From the NCBI RefSeq assembly GCF_001485495.1, contig NZ_BCNF01000043.1, positions 1 through 36,038 on the forward strand: a stretch of 36,038 nt of DNA, read 5' to 3'. Numbering within the stretch: position 1 is the first letter of the stretch; every line of letters begins with the position of its first letter. Below are positions 22,223 through 30,885 of this stretch, piece by piece. Position numbers and translations under genes: made by a program. This DNA is from Gordonia desulfuricans NBRC 100010 (GTDB lineage Bacteria; Actinomycetota; Actinomycetes; Mycobacteriales; Mycobacteriaceae). The notes under the pieces are model-generated. The model worked only from the letters and a program-made list of their open reading frames with translations. It searched no databases and was not told the DNA's origin.

Positions 22223-24475
22223 ATGATGCTGTCGCCGGCAAACCGAAAAGAACGACGCGCACGCGAACGCGCCGAGGACCGAAGGTCACGACGAATGCAG
22301 AAGGCCGTCGTCGCCCTGGGCGCCGGCATCGCGATCGCGGCGGGAACCGCAGGTCAGGCCTACGCGGAGTCGATCCAGTCGCAACAGATCTCACAGGACG
22401 CCTACGCGACCACCGAGAATCTGATCGTCATCGCCGACGACCTCGGCCGTGCCCAGATCGCCTTGCTCGCGCCGGTCGGTTCGATCCTGCCCGAGGGCTG
22501 GGTGCCGGTGGTGACCAGCGCATCGTCCACCACGACCGAACAGCTCAACGTCATCCAGGCCCTCACCGAGGGCGGCAGGCTGCTGCTCGCAGTGCCCGAC
22601 ACGAGCCATGTCCCCGGTGCGTCGACGGCGTTGTCGGGGATCAGTCCGCAGGTCGCGCAGGCTGTGTCGGCATTGCCGCTGGCCGGAACCCTCGGCAGCG
22701 GTGCCGGGGTGCTCGCCCAGATCACCTCGGCCTGGGCGCAGCTGAACCTCATCAACCCGAACACCGTCATCCAGAACATCCTGGCCGACGGTGCCGGCAC
22801 GCTGGGCGGCGACCAGGTGGTACAGCACGCCGGTGAGCTCACCGGCATCCCGTCGTTCGACGAGGCCCTGGGCTTCTGGTCCGGCACACACACCACATCC
22901 AACTGGACGGGTACCACCGCCTGGCTGGGTGCCACTGGCACCACCTGGGTCGACCAGGAGCGCGTCACCCTGAACGGGATGACCTCCGACCAGCTGAAGG
23001 CGTTGTTCGCCCAGAACCTCAACCAGCCGGATGCGCTGGTGGTGGCGAACGGTTCGACCCATCTGGTCCAGGTGGGGTCGCAGACCGTCGTCATCGTCCC
23101 GGCACAGCCCTCCCGCCAGGAATGCGTCACGGTCTTCGGGATCAAGAAGTGCGTGACGATTCCCGCCATTCCCGAAGTCACCCAGGAACTCCCCATCTAC
23201 GACACCGAATGGGAGGGCGAGACCGACGAGAACGGGAACCAGGTCCACACCACGACCTACGACCCGAATGCCGCGATCCCCGGCGCGTTGTCGGCGCTCG
23301 ACGGCATCGACGTCGGCGGCTTCTCGGTCATCCAGCGCGAGGCCGGCGGCACCTACACCGGGCCGCTCGGCGGCACGGCCGGATGGCTGGCCGCCGCCAC
23401 CCAGGTCGTGGTGCCGGGCACCGGCGGTGCCGACGACTACGTCGCCACCGTCCCGCTGTACGCCGCGGGTATCAGCTTGCCGGACAACCTCTTCACCACC
23501 GGGATGCAGCGGACGCCGGGCCTGGTGACCAGCAGCGGCCAGACGGTGGATTCGGTGCTCGGATCCCGGTCGTTCACCATGTCGATCCCCGGATTGGGTC
23601 TGGGCTTCGAGCGCACCAGCCTGCTGGAGTCGAGTCACCTCGGACCCGACGGTGCCGCCTACAACTCGGGCTGGACCGTCGCTGCCGTCACGATCGGCGA
23701 CACGACCATCCCGCTGGTGTACTCACTGGGTTCGATCAACCTCGGTCCCCACGGGATCGGTGTGAGCGGTCCGTCGTTCATGGGTGTCGGTCTGCCGGGA
23801 TTCCAATTGGGTTCGGCCCCCACGGGTTCCGGGTCGACGGCGATCCCGGATGCCTTGTCGGGGATTCTCGGCGACGTCTCGACGTCGGTCATCACGCTCA
23901 CCCCCGCGCTGCTGTTGCAGCTCGCACAGATCGAGGATCCGACCAACGGGGTGCTCAGCGACCCGATCGGCACTCTCGTCAAAGTGCTCGACCCGCTGTT
24001 CACCACCTACGTCACCCCGACCGCCACCCAGATCTCGCAGGCGATCGCCGACGCGGCCACCACCACGCTGAACCAGGTCTCCCACCAGGTCGCCCAGACA
24101 TCGGCGCAGGTCGCCGACACCACCGGCGGGCTCGCCACCGGCGCGGAGCAGGGAGCCGCGCAGCTCGCGGCCGCCACCGCCGGTGCCGACGACACCACCA
24201 CGTCCACCGGGCGTCACGCACTCCCCGAAGGTCACGCGCCACAGTTCACCAGCAGCGGCACCGACACCCCGCGGCATGCGGTGCCGGAGGACGAGTCGTC
24301 GACCGAGGCCGAATCGGATACCGCGCCGACCGACGACGTGACCCCGTCCGCCGATGACGCCCCGAGCGCCGACGACACACCGGCGGGCGCATCCACCGGA
24401 TCCGACGATGCGTCGTCCACCGGCGGTGGCGATGACGCCGACGGCGGCGCGGACGCCGCAGCGGCCGAGAGCTGA
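22223..24475 (+). CDS. Large secreted protein of unknown function
   Basis: I do not recognise this 750-residue protein. It has a long basic N-region (~1-27, many Arg/Glu), a hydrophobic stretch (~29-45) and a probable Sec cleavage after AYA (~48). The middle (~50-620) is Gly/Thr/Val/Leu-rich with no Cys except C301 and C310 (ECVTVFGIKKC), which could form a disulfide. Around 505-540 it reads LGPHGIGVSGPSFMGVGLPGF. Residues ~590-640 look helical and Gln/Ala-rich (QISQAIADAATTT, QVAQTSAQVADT). The last ~110 residues are acidic, Ser/Thr/Asp/Ala-rich and disordered, with two HA(L/V)PE motifs. ATG 22223 has AAGGGA 6 nt upstream; ATG 22295 (residue 25) would give a classic signal peptide and is possible. 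No transmembrane anchor or LPXTG motif is seen. A strong terminator follows. Confidence 0.8.
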   Translation: MMLSPANRKERRARERAEDRRSRRMQKAVVALGAGIAIAAGTAGQAYAESIQSQQISQDAYATTENLIVIADDLGRAQIALLAPVGSILPEGWVPVVTSASSTTTEQLNVIQALTEGGRLLLAVPDTSHVPGASTALSGISPQVAQAVSALPLAGTLGSGAGVLAQITSAWAQLNLINPNTVIQNILADGAGTLGGDQVVQHAGELTGIPSFDEALGFWSGTHTTSNWTGTTAWLGATGTTWVDQERVTLNGMTSDQLKALFAQNLNQPDALVVANGSTHLVQVGSQTVVIVPAQPSRQECVTVFGIKKCVTIPAIPEVTQELPIYDTEWEGETDENGNQVHTTTYDPNAAIPGALSALDGIDVGGFSVIQREAGGTYTGPLGGTAGWLAAATQVVVPGTGGADDYVATVPLYAAGISLPDNLFTTGMQRTPGLVTSSGQTVDSVLGSRSFTMSIPGLGLGFERTSLLESSHLGPDGAAYNSGWTVAAVTIGDTTIPLVYSLGSINLGPHGIGVSGPSFMGVGLPGFQLGSAPTGSGSTAIPDALSGILGDVSTSVITLTPALLLQLAQIEDPTNGVLSDPIGTLVKVLDPLFTTYVTPTATQISQAIADAATTTLNQVSHQVAQTSAQVADTTGGLATGAEQGAAQLAAATAGADDTTTSTGRHALPEGHAPQFTSSGTDTPRHAVPEDESSTEAESDTAPTDDVTPSADDAPSADDTPAGASTGSDDASSTGGGDDADGGADAAAAES

Positions 24476-24799
24476 CCGAGTTCGACGCCGATGGCCGCCC
24501 GATGTGATGTCGGGCGGCCATCGGCGTATGCGTCGTGATCGGCCGTCGCGCCACGCGCTTTCGGCTCCACTGCGGGGATGAACGAACCCGTCACCAGCGA
24601 GCGTCCACCGGCTGCGGAGCTGCGCGACAACGACCGGACAGCTGCGCGACAACGAGCTCTGCGACAACGGCCGGACACCGCTACTCGGCGTCGGCGGCCA
24701 TGACTGCGGCGCCGGCGGACGCGGTGACCGATCGAGGCCGTGTGGCCGATCCCGAAATCCACTTGTCCCACCCGCCATCGGCATCCGACAATCCACCCC
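24476..24799. other. 324-bp gap between the secreted protein and GNAT genes
   Basis: After the terminator (24485-24527) no ORF with coding character is seen. The stretch 24618-24680 repeats AGCTGCGCGACAACG at 24618 and 24640, and a shorter CTCTGCGACAACG follows at 24657. The final ~60 bp should carry the GNAT promoter. Confidence 0.6.
24485..24527 (+). terminator. Strong hairpin terminator after the secreted protein gene
   Basis: A perfect 17-bp stem (24485-24501 with 24511-24527) encloses a 9-nt loop and begins 9 nt after the stop at 24475. It is the longest perfect inverted repeat I found in the window. Confidence 0.85.
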
Positions 24800-25312
24800 A
24801 TGGACATTCACCCCGTGACCGTGGACGATCTGCCGGCGGTGCTCGACGTGGTCGGCCGGGCCTTTGCCGATCCGGCCCACGGCGGCGAGCCGGTGGAGGT
24901 GGGGCTCACCGAGCGGCTGTTCGCCGACGCCGGCTATCTCCCGGCGCTGGCGCTGGCGGCGTGGGTCGACCGGTCGATGGTCGGGATGGTGATCGGCACC
25001 CGCGGCCATGTCGGTGACCTGCCCGCCGTCGGCGTCGGTCCGTTGGCGGTCTCCCCCGACCGGCAGGGGCACGGGATCGGGACCGCACTCATGCACGCCG
25101 AGCTCGACGCCGCCGGAGCCGCCGGTGAGCGGGTCGTCGCTCTCCTGGGTGAACCGGATTTCTACGGTCGCTTCGGTTTCGGGCCGGCCGCCGCCCTCGG
25201 CATCGACTCCCCCGACCCCGCCTGGGGGCGCCACTTCCAGGCGCTGCTGCTCGACCGATCCCCTGCTCCCCGCGGCGTATTCCGTTACGCGGCACCGTTC
25301 GACGATCTCTGA
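24800..25312 (+). CDS. GNAT family N-acetyltransferase (YhbS-like)
   Basis: This 170-residue protein has the acetyl-CoA pyrophosphate loop VSPDRQGHGIGTALM at ~75-89. The C-terminal part LGEPDFYGRFGFGPAAALGI is typical of YhbS-type acetyltransferases. The acceptor (small molecule or protein amine) is unknown. ATG 24800 begins MDIHPVTVDDLPAVLDVVGRAF, the normal first strand and helix of the fold, and GACAAT lies 7 nt upstream. The ~20 extra residues from 24740 are dissimilar. It is convergent with the DUF58 gene, leaving 24 bp between stops, and separates the secreted protein gene from the MoxR operon. Confidence 0.9.
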   Translation: MDIHPVTVDDLPAVLDVVGRAFADPAHGGEPVEVGLTERLFADAGYLPALALAAWVDRSMVGMVIGTRGHVGDLPAVGVGPLAVSPDRQGHGIGTALMHAELDAAGAAGERVVALLGEPDFYGRFGFGPAAALGIDSPDPAWGRHFQALLLDRSPAPRGVFRYAAPFDDL

Positions 25313-25336
25313 GCTATCTCTGAGAGGGTGGCGCGG

Positions 25337-26629
25337 TCAGAGCAGACCGCGCGACTTGAGCGCCAGGTAGCGGTCGGCCAGCGCAGCGGGCAACGCCTCG
25401 GGTTCGGCGTCGACGACGTCCACCCCGATCCGCCCGAGTGCGGTCTCGGTGCGGGCCCGCAGGGTCAAGGTCCGTGCCGCGGCCGCAGCCTGGTAGACCT
25501 CCTCGGCGTCATCGCGGCGCCCGGCCATCTCGTCGAGCGCCGGGTCGCGGACCGACGCGACGATCACCTTGTGCCGCTGTGCCAGCACCGACAATGGTGC
25601 CAGCAGCGACTCCTCCACGGCGGCCGGTTCGACCGGGGTCAACAGCACCACCAGTGCGCGCTGCCGGCTGATCTTGGTCACCTCGGCGGCCAGCAGCGGC
25701 CAATCGGCTTCCAGCAGAGCCGGTTCCAGACCGGTCATCGCGTTGACGAACTGTCCGAGGATGCTGGTGCGGCCCACGCCCACCACTCGCCGATGGATGA
25801 TCCGGTCACCGGCGAGCAGATCCACCCGGTCGCCGGCATGTGCGGCGAGTGCGGCCAGCAGCAGCGCGGCGTCCATCGCGGCATCGAGCCGTGGTGCATC
25901 GCCGACCCGGCCTGCGGAGGTACGTGAGGTGTCCAGCACGAGGATGATGTGACGGTCCTTCTCCGGCTGCCAGGTCCGCACCACCACCGAGCTGCGCCGA
26001 GCGGTGGCCCGCCAGTCGATACTGCGGACGTCATCGCCCTCGACATAGTCACGCAGCGAGTCGAATTCGGTTCCCTGACCCCGAATCCGCACCGCCGACC
26101 GCCCGTCCAGCTGGCGTAGACGTGCCAGCCGCGACGGAAGGTGTTTGCGCGAGTTGAACGGGGCCAGCGCTCGCACCGATCCCGGTAGCAGACGGGTGTG
26201 CTGGGTGGCGGCCAGCCCCAGTGGTCCGGGCCGACGGACGGTGGCGCGCAGGGCAAGTCGATCACCGCGGCGGGTGGGCGTGAGCGTGGTGGACACGGTG
26301 CGGCGTTCCCCGGGCGGGAGGTCGACGTCGTGGACATTGTGCGACGCACCGGCCGACGGTTGCCAGGAATCCTTGATCCGGCCGCGGAACCGGCGCCGGC
26401 CGGTGTTGACCACCACCACGGTGGACTCCCCCGACTCGCCGAGACGCAGTGGCGCCGAGGGCAATCGGAGCAGCGTCACCGCACCGGTGGATCCTGCCGC
26501 GACCAGATCGGCCAGCATCAGGATGATCGATCCGAACACCCACAGCAGCGCCACCCAGTAGTGCGGGAACACCAGTACCGGCACGATGCCCACCAGGAGC
26601 AGCGCGACGAACCGGCCGGTGACGGTCAT
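25337..26629 (-). CDS. DUF58 family protein, last gene of the MoxR operon
   Basis: This 430-residue protein has two close N-terminal hydrophobic segments (~6-45). A beta-rich region follows, then the DUF58 signature RIRGQGTEFDSLRDYVEGDDVRSIDWRATAR near 208-238. A von Willebrand A-like fold comes next (HIILVLDTSRTSAG, DxSxS variant). DUF58 proteins are partners of MoxR ATPases, presumably clients or adaptors. The ATG at 26629 shares one base with the MoxR stop (TGATG), so translation is coupled. Equivalent to Rv3693 of M. tuberculosis by order. Confidence 0.93.
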   Translation of the reverse strand: MTVTGRFVALLLVGIVPVLVFPHYWVALLWVFGSIILMLADLVAAGSTGAVTLLRLPSAPLRLGESGESTVVVVNTGRRRFRGRIKDSWQPSAGASHNVHDVDLPPGERRTVSTTLTPTRRGDRLALRATVRRPGPLGLAATQHTRLLPGSVRALAPFNSRKHLPSRLARLRQLDGRSAVRIRGQGTEFDSLRDYVEGDDVRSIDWRATARRSSVVVRTWQPEKDRHIILVLDTSRTSAGRVGDAPRLDAAMDAALLLAALAAHAGDRVDLLAGDRIIHRRVVGVGRTSILGQFVNAMTGLEPALLEADWPLLAAEVTKISRQRALVVLLTPVEPAAVEESLLAPLSVLAQRHKVIVASVRDPALDEMAGRRDDAEEVYQAAAAARTLTLRARTETALGRIGVDVVDAEPEALPAALADRYLALKSRGLL

Positions 26630-27624
26630 CAGCGGGGGACCGGGACCGAATTGATCGCGGCGTCGAGCACCGCCGACACCGACACGCCTTCCAGCTCGGC
26701 CTCCGGACGCAGCGTGAGACGGTGTGCCAGAGTCGATTGCGCGAGCGCCTTGACGTCGTCGGGGGTGACGAAGTCGCGCCCCGACAGCCACGCCCAGGCA
26801 CGGCTGGTCGACAGCAGGGCGGTGGCGCCACGCGGGCTGACCCCGAGCGACAACGACGGCGACACCCGGGTGGCGCGGGCGATGTCGACGATGTAGGCGA
26901 GCACCTGCGGGGCCACGGCGACGCGGCGCACCGCCTCGGCACCGGCGAGCACATCGGCACCCGAGGCCACCGGACGCAGTCCGGCACCGGCGAGGTCGCG
27001 CGGGTTGAACCCCGCCGCATACCGTGCCAGCACGGTGATCTCGTCGTCGCGCGGCGGCAGCGGCAGGGTGACCTTCAGCAGGAAGCGGTCGAGCTGGGCC
27101 TCCGGCAGGGGATAGGTGCCCTCGTACTCGACGGGGTTCTGGGTGGCCGCCACCAGGAACGGCTCCGGCAGCGGACGCGGCACCCCGTCCACCGACACCT
27201 GACGTTCTTCCATCGCCTCCAGCAGCGACGCCTGCGTCTTGGGCGGAGTGCGGTTGATCTCGTCGGCGAGAAGGAGATTGGTGAACACCGGGCCCGGCCG
27301 GAAGGTGAACTCCGAGGTTGCGTTGTCATAGATCAGCGAGCCGGTCACGTCACCGGGCATCAGATCCGGGGTGAACTGCACCCGCTTGGTCTCCACCTGC
27401 AGGGCGGCCGCCACCGACCGCACCAGCAGCGTCTTGGCCACCCCGGGCACACCCTCCAGCAGGATGTGCCCGCGGCACAGCAGCGCGATGAGGATGCCGG
27501 CGACGGCCGAGTCCTGTCCGACAACGGATTTGGCGACCTCGGCGCGGACCGCGGTGAGGGCGTCACGCGGGCTCGACGGGGCCGTCGCGGTGGCGTATGC
27601 GGTGGTGGGTGTCTCGGGAGTCAT
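26629..27624 (-). CDS. MoxR family AAA+ ATPase
   Basis: This 331-residue AAA+ ATPase has Walker A GVPGVAKT at 58-65 and Walker B LLLADEINR at 117-125. Sensor 1 is ATQNP at 160-164, and the sensor 2 region is SLGVSPRGATALL. MoxR ATPases act as chaperones maturing or remodelling envelope or cofactor proteins together with DUF58/VWA partners. The ATG at 27624 overlaps the DUF4350 stop by 4 nt (ATGA). The corresponding M. tuberculosis gene is moxR2 (Rv3692) by neighbourhood. The Walker A Ala at the position usually Gly is conservative. Confidence 0.96.
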   Translation of the reverse strand: MTPETPTTAYATATAPSSPRDALTAVRAEVAKSVVGQDSAVAGILIALLCRGHILLEGVPGVAKTLLVRSVAAALQVETKRVQFTPDLMPGDVTGSLIYDNATSEFTFRPGPVFTNLLLADEINRTPPKTQASLLEAMEERQVSVDGVPRPLPEPFLVAATQNPVEYEGTYPLPEAQLDRFLLKVTLPLPPRDDEITVLARYAAGFNPRDLAGAGLRPVASGADVLAGAEAVRRVAVAPQVLAYIVDIARATRVSPSLSLGVSPRGATALLSTSRAWAWLSGRDFVTPDDVKALAQSTLAHRLTLRPEAELEGVSVSAVLDAAINSVPVPR

Positions 27625-28898
27625 GGTGTGCGACGGACTTCCTTCTCGAGGGTGGTCAGTTCGGTGGTGAAGGTCAGCAGACCGGCGTCGTCGGCGGGTA
27701 GGGGACCGGCGAGCAGCGCCGACACCTGTCCCAGGTCGCGTCCGGTGATGGTGGTGACGGCATCGCAGATGGTCGTCACCGCGGGATCGTCCACCGGCAC
27801 AGCGCCGATCGCGTCGATCGCCCGGCCGGGATCGTAGGGGAGACCCAGATAGCCGGACAACCGGTCCAGGGTGTGGACGCGGAGGATCGCGGCCGTGCGG
27901 GAGGCGTCGGCGGCCCGCCGGTACAACCGGCCGCGTGAGCGCGTGGTCTCGATCGCGCGGACCACCGCGGGGAGCGGCTCGGTGGCGACCGGACCGAAAC
28001 GTCTTCCGCGCCAGAGGGCCAGTGCCACCACCACGAAGAACGCGAGCAGGAACGCCGGTCCGATGAATCGGGGCAGGATCGACTGTTCCTCGGAGGCCGA
28101 GGCGACGTCGTCGGCCTGCGGGATGTACCAGAGGATGCGGTCGGTGTTCGCCAGCAGCCGCACCGAGACACCGGCGTTGTCGAAGCTTTCGATCTGCTCG
28201 TTGGTGGTCATGGAGGCGTTGAGGGCCACCAGGTCTGGGCCGACCAGGCTGTCCGGTGCGATCGCGACCTGAGCGGCATCGCCGACCCGGAAACAGTTGT
28301 GTGCGCCGGCCGCGGGCGGACCCGCGTCGAATGCGCGGTAGCCATACGACCGGGCGGTCACCACGTCGCCGGGGTCGATGCCGGCCGCGGTGCAGCCGGC
28401 GGCGACCGAATCGCCCGGCGGCACGATGCCCGGGTCGCGATCGCCGTCGATCGGCCAGTCGAGCAGGCTCAGGGTGCCGCTGCTCGGGCTGAGCAGCACG
28501 ATCCGATCGGCCTCGCGAACGCGATCGGCGAATGCCGCTGCGGTGTCGGGCCGCAGCACCGCGGTGTTGGAGACCACGACGGTGGTGTGCGCGTCGGGTT
28601 TCGGCGTGACCCGAAGGTCGGCCAGGCCGCGGACGATCGTCACCTGCACCCCGTGGTCGTCGATGATCGAGGCGAGGACGCTGGTACCGGTGGCGCCATA
28701 GTTCTGGGGGTCCAGCAGATACTGGTTTCCCTTGTCGCGGGCCGCGGTTCCGCCGACCAGCACGACCACCGCGATGACCGCCACCAGCAGCAGCACGATC
28801 ACCGGGATGCCGACCCACAGGCCGATGCGCCGGCGCGTCCGGGGTGCGGCCGGGACCGGGGGAGGGGAGGACTCCTGTGCAGGAGCGGGTGCGGTCAT
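27621..28898 (-). CDS. DUF4350 domain membrane protein
   Basis: This 425-residue protein has an N-terminal membrane helix (~27-50, IGLWVGIPVIVLLLVAVIAV). An extracytoplasmic DUF4350 domain follows (NYGATGTSVLASIIDDHGVQV, DRIVLLSPSSGTLSLLDW). A second helix at ~265-285 (RFIGPAFLLAFFVVVALALW) leads to a cytosolic helical tail. The family resembles periplasmic glutamine-amidotransferase-like folds and always travels with MoxR/DUF58 genes. The ATG at 28898 overlaps the DUF4129 stop by 4 nt. The upstream open frame is a shadow of that gene. Confidence 0.9.
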   Translation of the reverse strand: MTAPAPAQESSPPPVPAAPRTRRRIGLWVGIPVIVLLLVAVIAVVVLVGGTAARDKGNQYLLDPQNYGATGTSVLASIIDDHGVQVTIVRGLADLRVTPKPDAHTTVVVSNTAVLRPDTAAAFADRVREADRIVLLSPSSGTLSLLDWPIDGDRDPGIVPPGDSVAAGCTAAGIDPGDVVTARSYGYRAFDAGPPAAGAHNCFRVGDAAQVAIAPDSLVGPDLVALNASMTTNEQIESFDNAGVSVRLLANTDRILWYIPQADDVASASEEQSILPRFIGPAFLLAFFVVVALALWRGRRFGPVATEPLPAVVRAIETTRSRGRLYRRAADASRTAAILRVHTLDRLSGYLGLPYDPGRAIDAIGAVPVDDPAVTTICDAVTTITGRDLGQVSALLAGPLPADDAGLLTFTTELTTLEKEVRRTP

Positions 28899-29581
28899 CG
28901 CGGTACCGCGAATCCGACGTCGAGCCCGGCATCGGTCCCCGTGCCGGCCGGCCGGGTGGACTTCAGTGCGGTGTCGAGATCGAGGACGGACCGGGCCTGC
29001 GCCTCGGTCGCATGTCGGCCACCGTAGGCCACCGAGTCGAACAGGCTTGCAGCGGTGAGGAGTTCGTGCACGTGGCCGGGGAACGGCCCCCGAAGCCGGA
29101 CGGCCACCTCGTGGGCGGTGAGTGACGGTGCGTCGGTCAGCAGGGAGCGTTCGGCGCTGCGGCGGGTGAGGGCGCGCATCGCGTCGCGGACGCATCCGTC
29201 GAAGTCACCGGCGGCGAGGAGCTGTTCGGCGCGGGCCCGGAACGCCTTGGCCGACAACGACTCCGTGCCGAGTACGGGCTCGATGTCCACTGCGGAGGGG
29301 GCCTTGCGCCGGCGCCGCACGAACCGCAACGAGTAGCCGATCAGTGCGAGCGCCAGCACCCCGATCACCACCGCGAAGACGATCGACCAGGTGTTGTCGC
29401 CGAAGATCGCCTCGAAGGCACGCTCACCGAACCAGCGCGACAGGCTGTCGGAGAGCCGGTCCAGCCAGCTCGGTTGGTCCGGTTGATAGTTCGACGACGA
29501 CAGTTCGTCGCGCACCCATTGCCGCGCCTCGTCGTTGCTCGGTGAGAGTCCCTCGGCCAGAACCGAGTACGCGAAGCTCAT
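28895..29581 (-). CDS. DUF4129 domain membrane protein
   Basis: This 228-residue protein has a short N-terminal part (MSFAYSVLAEGLSPSNDEARQ), one membrane helix near 70-92 (WSIVFAVVIGVLALALIGYSL) and a cytosolic DUF4129 domain with FRARAEQLLAAGDFDGCVRDAMRAL and LTAHEVAVRL. DUF4129 is often fused to transglutaminase-like domains and accompanies MoxR operons. ATG 29581 overlaps the preceding stop by 4 nt (ATGA). Seven further residues would be added by the ORF start at 29602, but the overlap pattern favours 29581. Confidence 0.88.
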   Translation of the reverse strand: MSFAYSVLAEGLSPSNDEARQWVRDELSSSNYQPDQPSWLDRLSDSLSRWFGERAFEAIFGDNTWSIVFAVVIGVLALALIGYSLRFVRRRRKAPSAVDIEPVLGTESLSAKAFRARAEQLLAAGDFDGCVRDAMRALTRRSAERSLLTDAPSLTAHEVAVRLRGPFPGHVHELLTAASLFDSVAYGGRHATEAQARSVLDLDTALKSTRPAGTGTDAGLDVGFAVPR

Positions 29582-30702
29582 CGTCCACCCCCGGCGGCCC
29601 ACTCGGCGAGTTGTACCTGGAATCCCTCACGCCGGATACGCGCATCGACACCCATCACCGCGAAGGCGCAGGCGAGCAGGGGAGCGAGTGTCACCGAGGC
29701 GATGACCGCCCAGACGCCGGTGAGGGCGGACTCGGCCAGCGGCGGTATCGCCCACACCTCGCCGACCGCGAAGATCCCGACCCGCAGCACCCACGAGATG
29801 ACGCCGCAGATCAGCGTGAGCAACACGAGCACGGCGAGATATCGCCAGAAACCGGGGCCGGACAAGGTCAGGGCCCGGCGCAGCGCATCACCCGGGCGCA
29901 GCCCCTCGGTCGTGGCGACGGCGGGAGCCTGACCGAGGCGGACGAGCCCGGCGACCACGCCGATCATCGTGGCCGCCGACACCGCGATGATCGCGACGAG
30001 ACCACCGGGGGTGTCCGGGAGCCGGTCGACCACGGCGGCCCCCACCACCACCGGGATCAGGCCCAACACCATCGCCGGCGCCGTCGACCCGACGATCGCG
30101 GCGAACCGGTGGCGCACCGTGCCGACGAGGTACGACAGTGATGTCGGCAGCCCGGCGGCGCCGGCGATGACCGTGGGTGCCACCGGCCCGATGAGCGCCA
30201 GTGCGATGAGGTCGTAGTTGCCGAGGGCGTCGACGAGGGCGGCCGACCAGGACTCGACGGTGATCTCGCCGTCGGTGACGGCCACCGCGAGGGCGACCGC
30301 CGGCATGGTCACCGCCACGACGAGCGCGGTGACCGCGGCGCTGATCCCGAAGTGCTGTCGGGGACTGCGGGTGAGGGTCGCGAACGTGGCGGCGATGATG
30401 TCGCCCACGCCGAGCGGACGCAGCGGCACGATGCCCGGCCGATGCGCCGGGGCCGGCTGCTGCCACACCGGGGGAGGCGGCGGCGCACCGATCCCGGAAC
30501 CCCATCGGGGGCCGGACCCGGGCGTACCGACACCGGGCGTACCGACACCGGGAGCACCGACACCGGGAGCACCGACACCGGGAGCACCGACACCGGGAGC
30601 ACCGACACCGGGAGCACCGACACCGGGAGCACCGGGATCGGCTGCATTCGGGACCGGCGACCACTCGGGCGGGGTGAATCCCTCCCCGGGCGAGTAGGTC
30701 AT
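29578..30702 (-). CDS. Multi-pass membrane protein, first gene of the MoxR operon
   Basis: This 374-residue protein has an N-terminal cytosolic tail of ~75 residues dominated by GAPGV/GTPGV pentapeptides, then PPPPPVWQQPAP. A DUF-type membrane domain with about six hydrophobic segments follows, opening with RPLGVGDIIAATFATLTRSPRQHFG. That opening matches the glycerophosphoryl-diester/YIP-like membrane proteins encoded ahead of DUF4129 in mycobacteria (Rv3689/Rv3690 region). ATG 30702 has a strong GGAGGG ribosome binding site 8 nt before it, which rejects the longer frame to 30816. It heads five tightly overlapping genes. Function unknown. Confidence 0.85.
   Translation of the reverse strand: MTYSPGEGFTPPEWSPVPNAADPGAPGVGAPGVGAPGVGAPGVGAPGVGAPGVGTPGVGTPGSGPRWGSGIGAPPPPPVWQQPAPAHRPGIVPLRPLGVGDIIAATFATLTRSPRQHFGISAAVTALVVAVTMPAVALAVAVTDGEITVESWSAALVDALGNYDLIALALIGPVAPTVIAGAAGLPTSLSYLVGTVRHRFAAIVGSTAPAMVLGLIPVVVGAAVVDRLPDTPGGLVAIIAVSAATMIGVVAGLVRLGQAPAVATTEGLRPGDALRRALTLSGPGFWRYLAVLVLLTLICGVISWVLRVGIFAVGEVWAIPPLAESALTGVWAVIASVTLAPLLACAFAVMGVDARIRREGFQVQLAEWAAGGGR
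30526..30630 (-). repeat. 15-bp in-frame tandem repeat (7 units) encoding GAPGV/GTPGV
   Basis: Seven 15-bp units start at 30526 and repeat through 30630. Six are ACCGACACCGGGAGC and the first has a different last three bases. They give the Gly/Ala/Pro/Val tail of the membrane protein and are likely length-variable between strains. Confidence 0.92.
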
Positions 30703-30850
30703 GGGTGTCCCTCCGATGGTCTGCCCGCCGGATGCCCCCTGCATCCGAGTCGGCGTCCCCCATCCAATCACCGATCGTCGGTGGTGGGGTGAACCCCGTG
30801 GAGTCGGATCAATCACCTGGATGACGGCGGATCGCCTGCTACCGTGAAAC

Positions 30851-30864
30851 TAGAACACGTTCTT
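30851..30864. promoter_or_regulatory. KstR-type operator
   Basis: TAGAACACGTTCTT fits the KstR motif TnnAACnnGTTnnA at every defined base except the last. KstR is the TetR repressor of cholesterol catabolism, and the motif is established knowledge. It lies 22 nt before the ATG of a steroid-isomerase-like gene. Confidence 0.7.
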
Positions 30865-30885
30865 GTTTCCTGGAGGGGGAGCCCC

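Noticed and set aside
22391..23638. 415-codon minus-strand ORF opposite the secreted protein gene
   Set aside because: The plus strand has a ribosome binding site, a signal peptide and a terminator; the minus-strand ORF has shadow composition.
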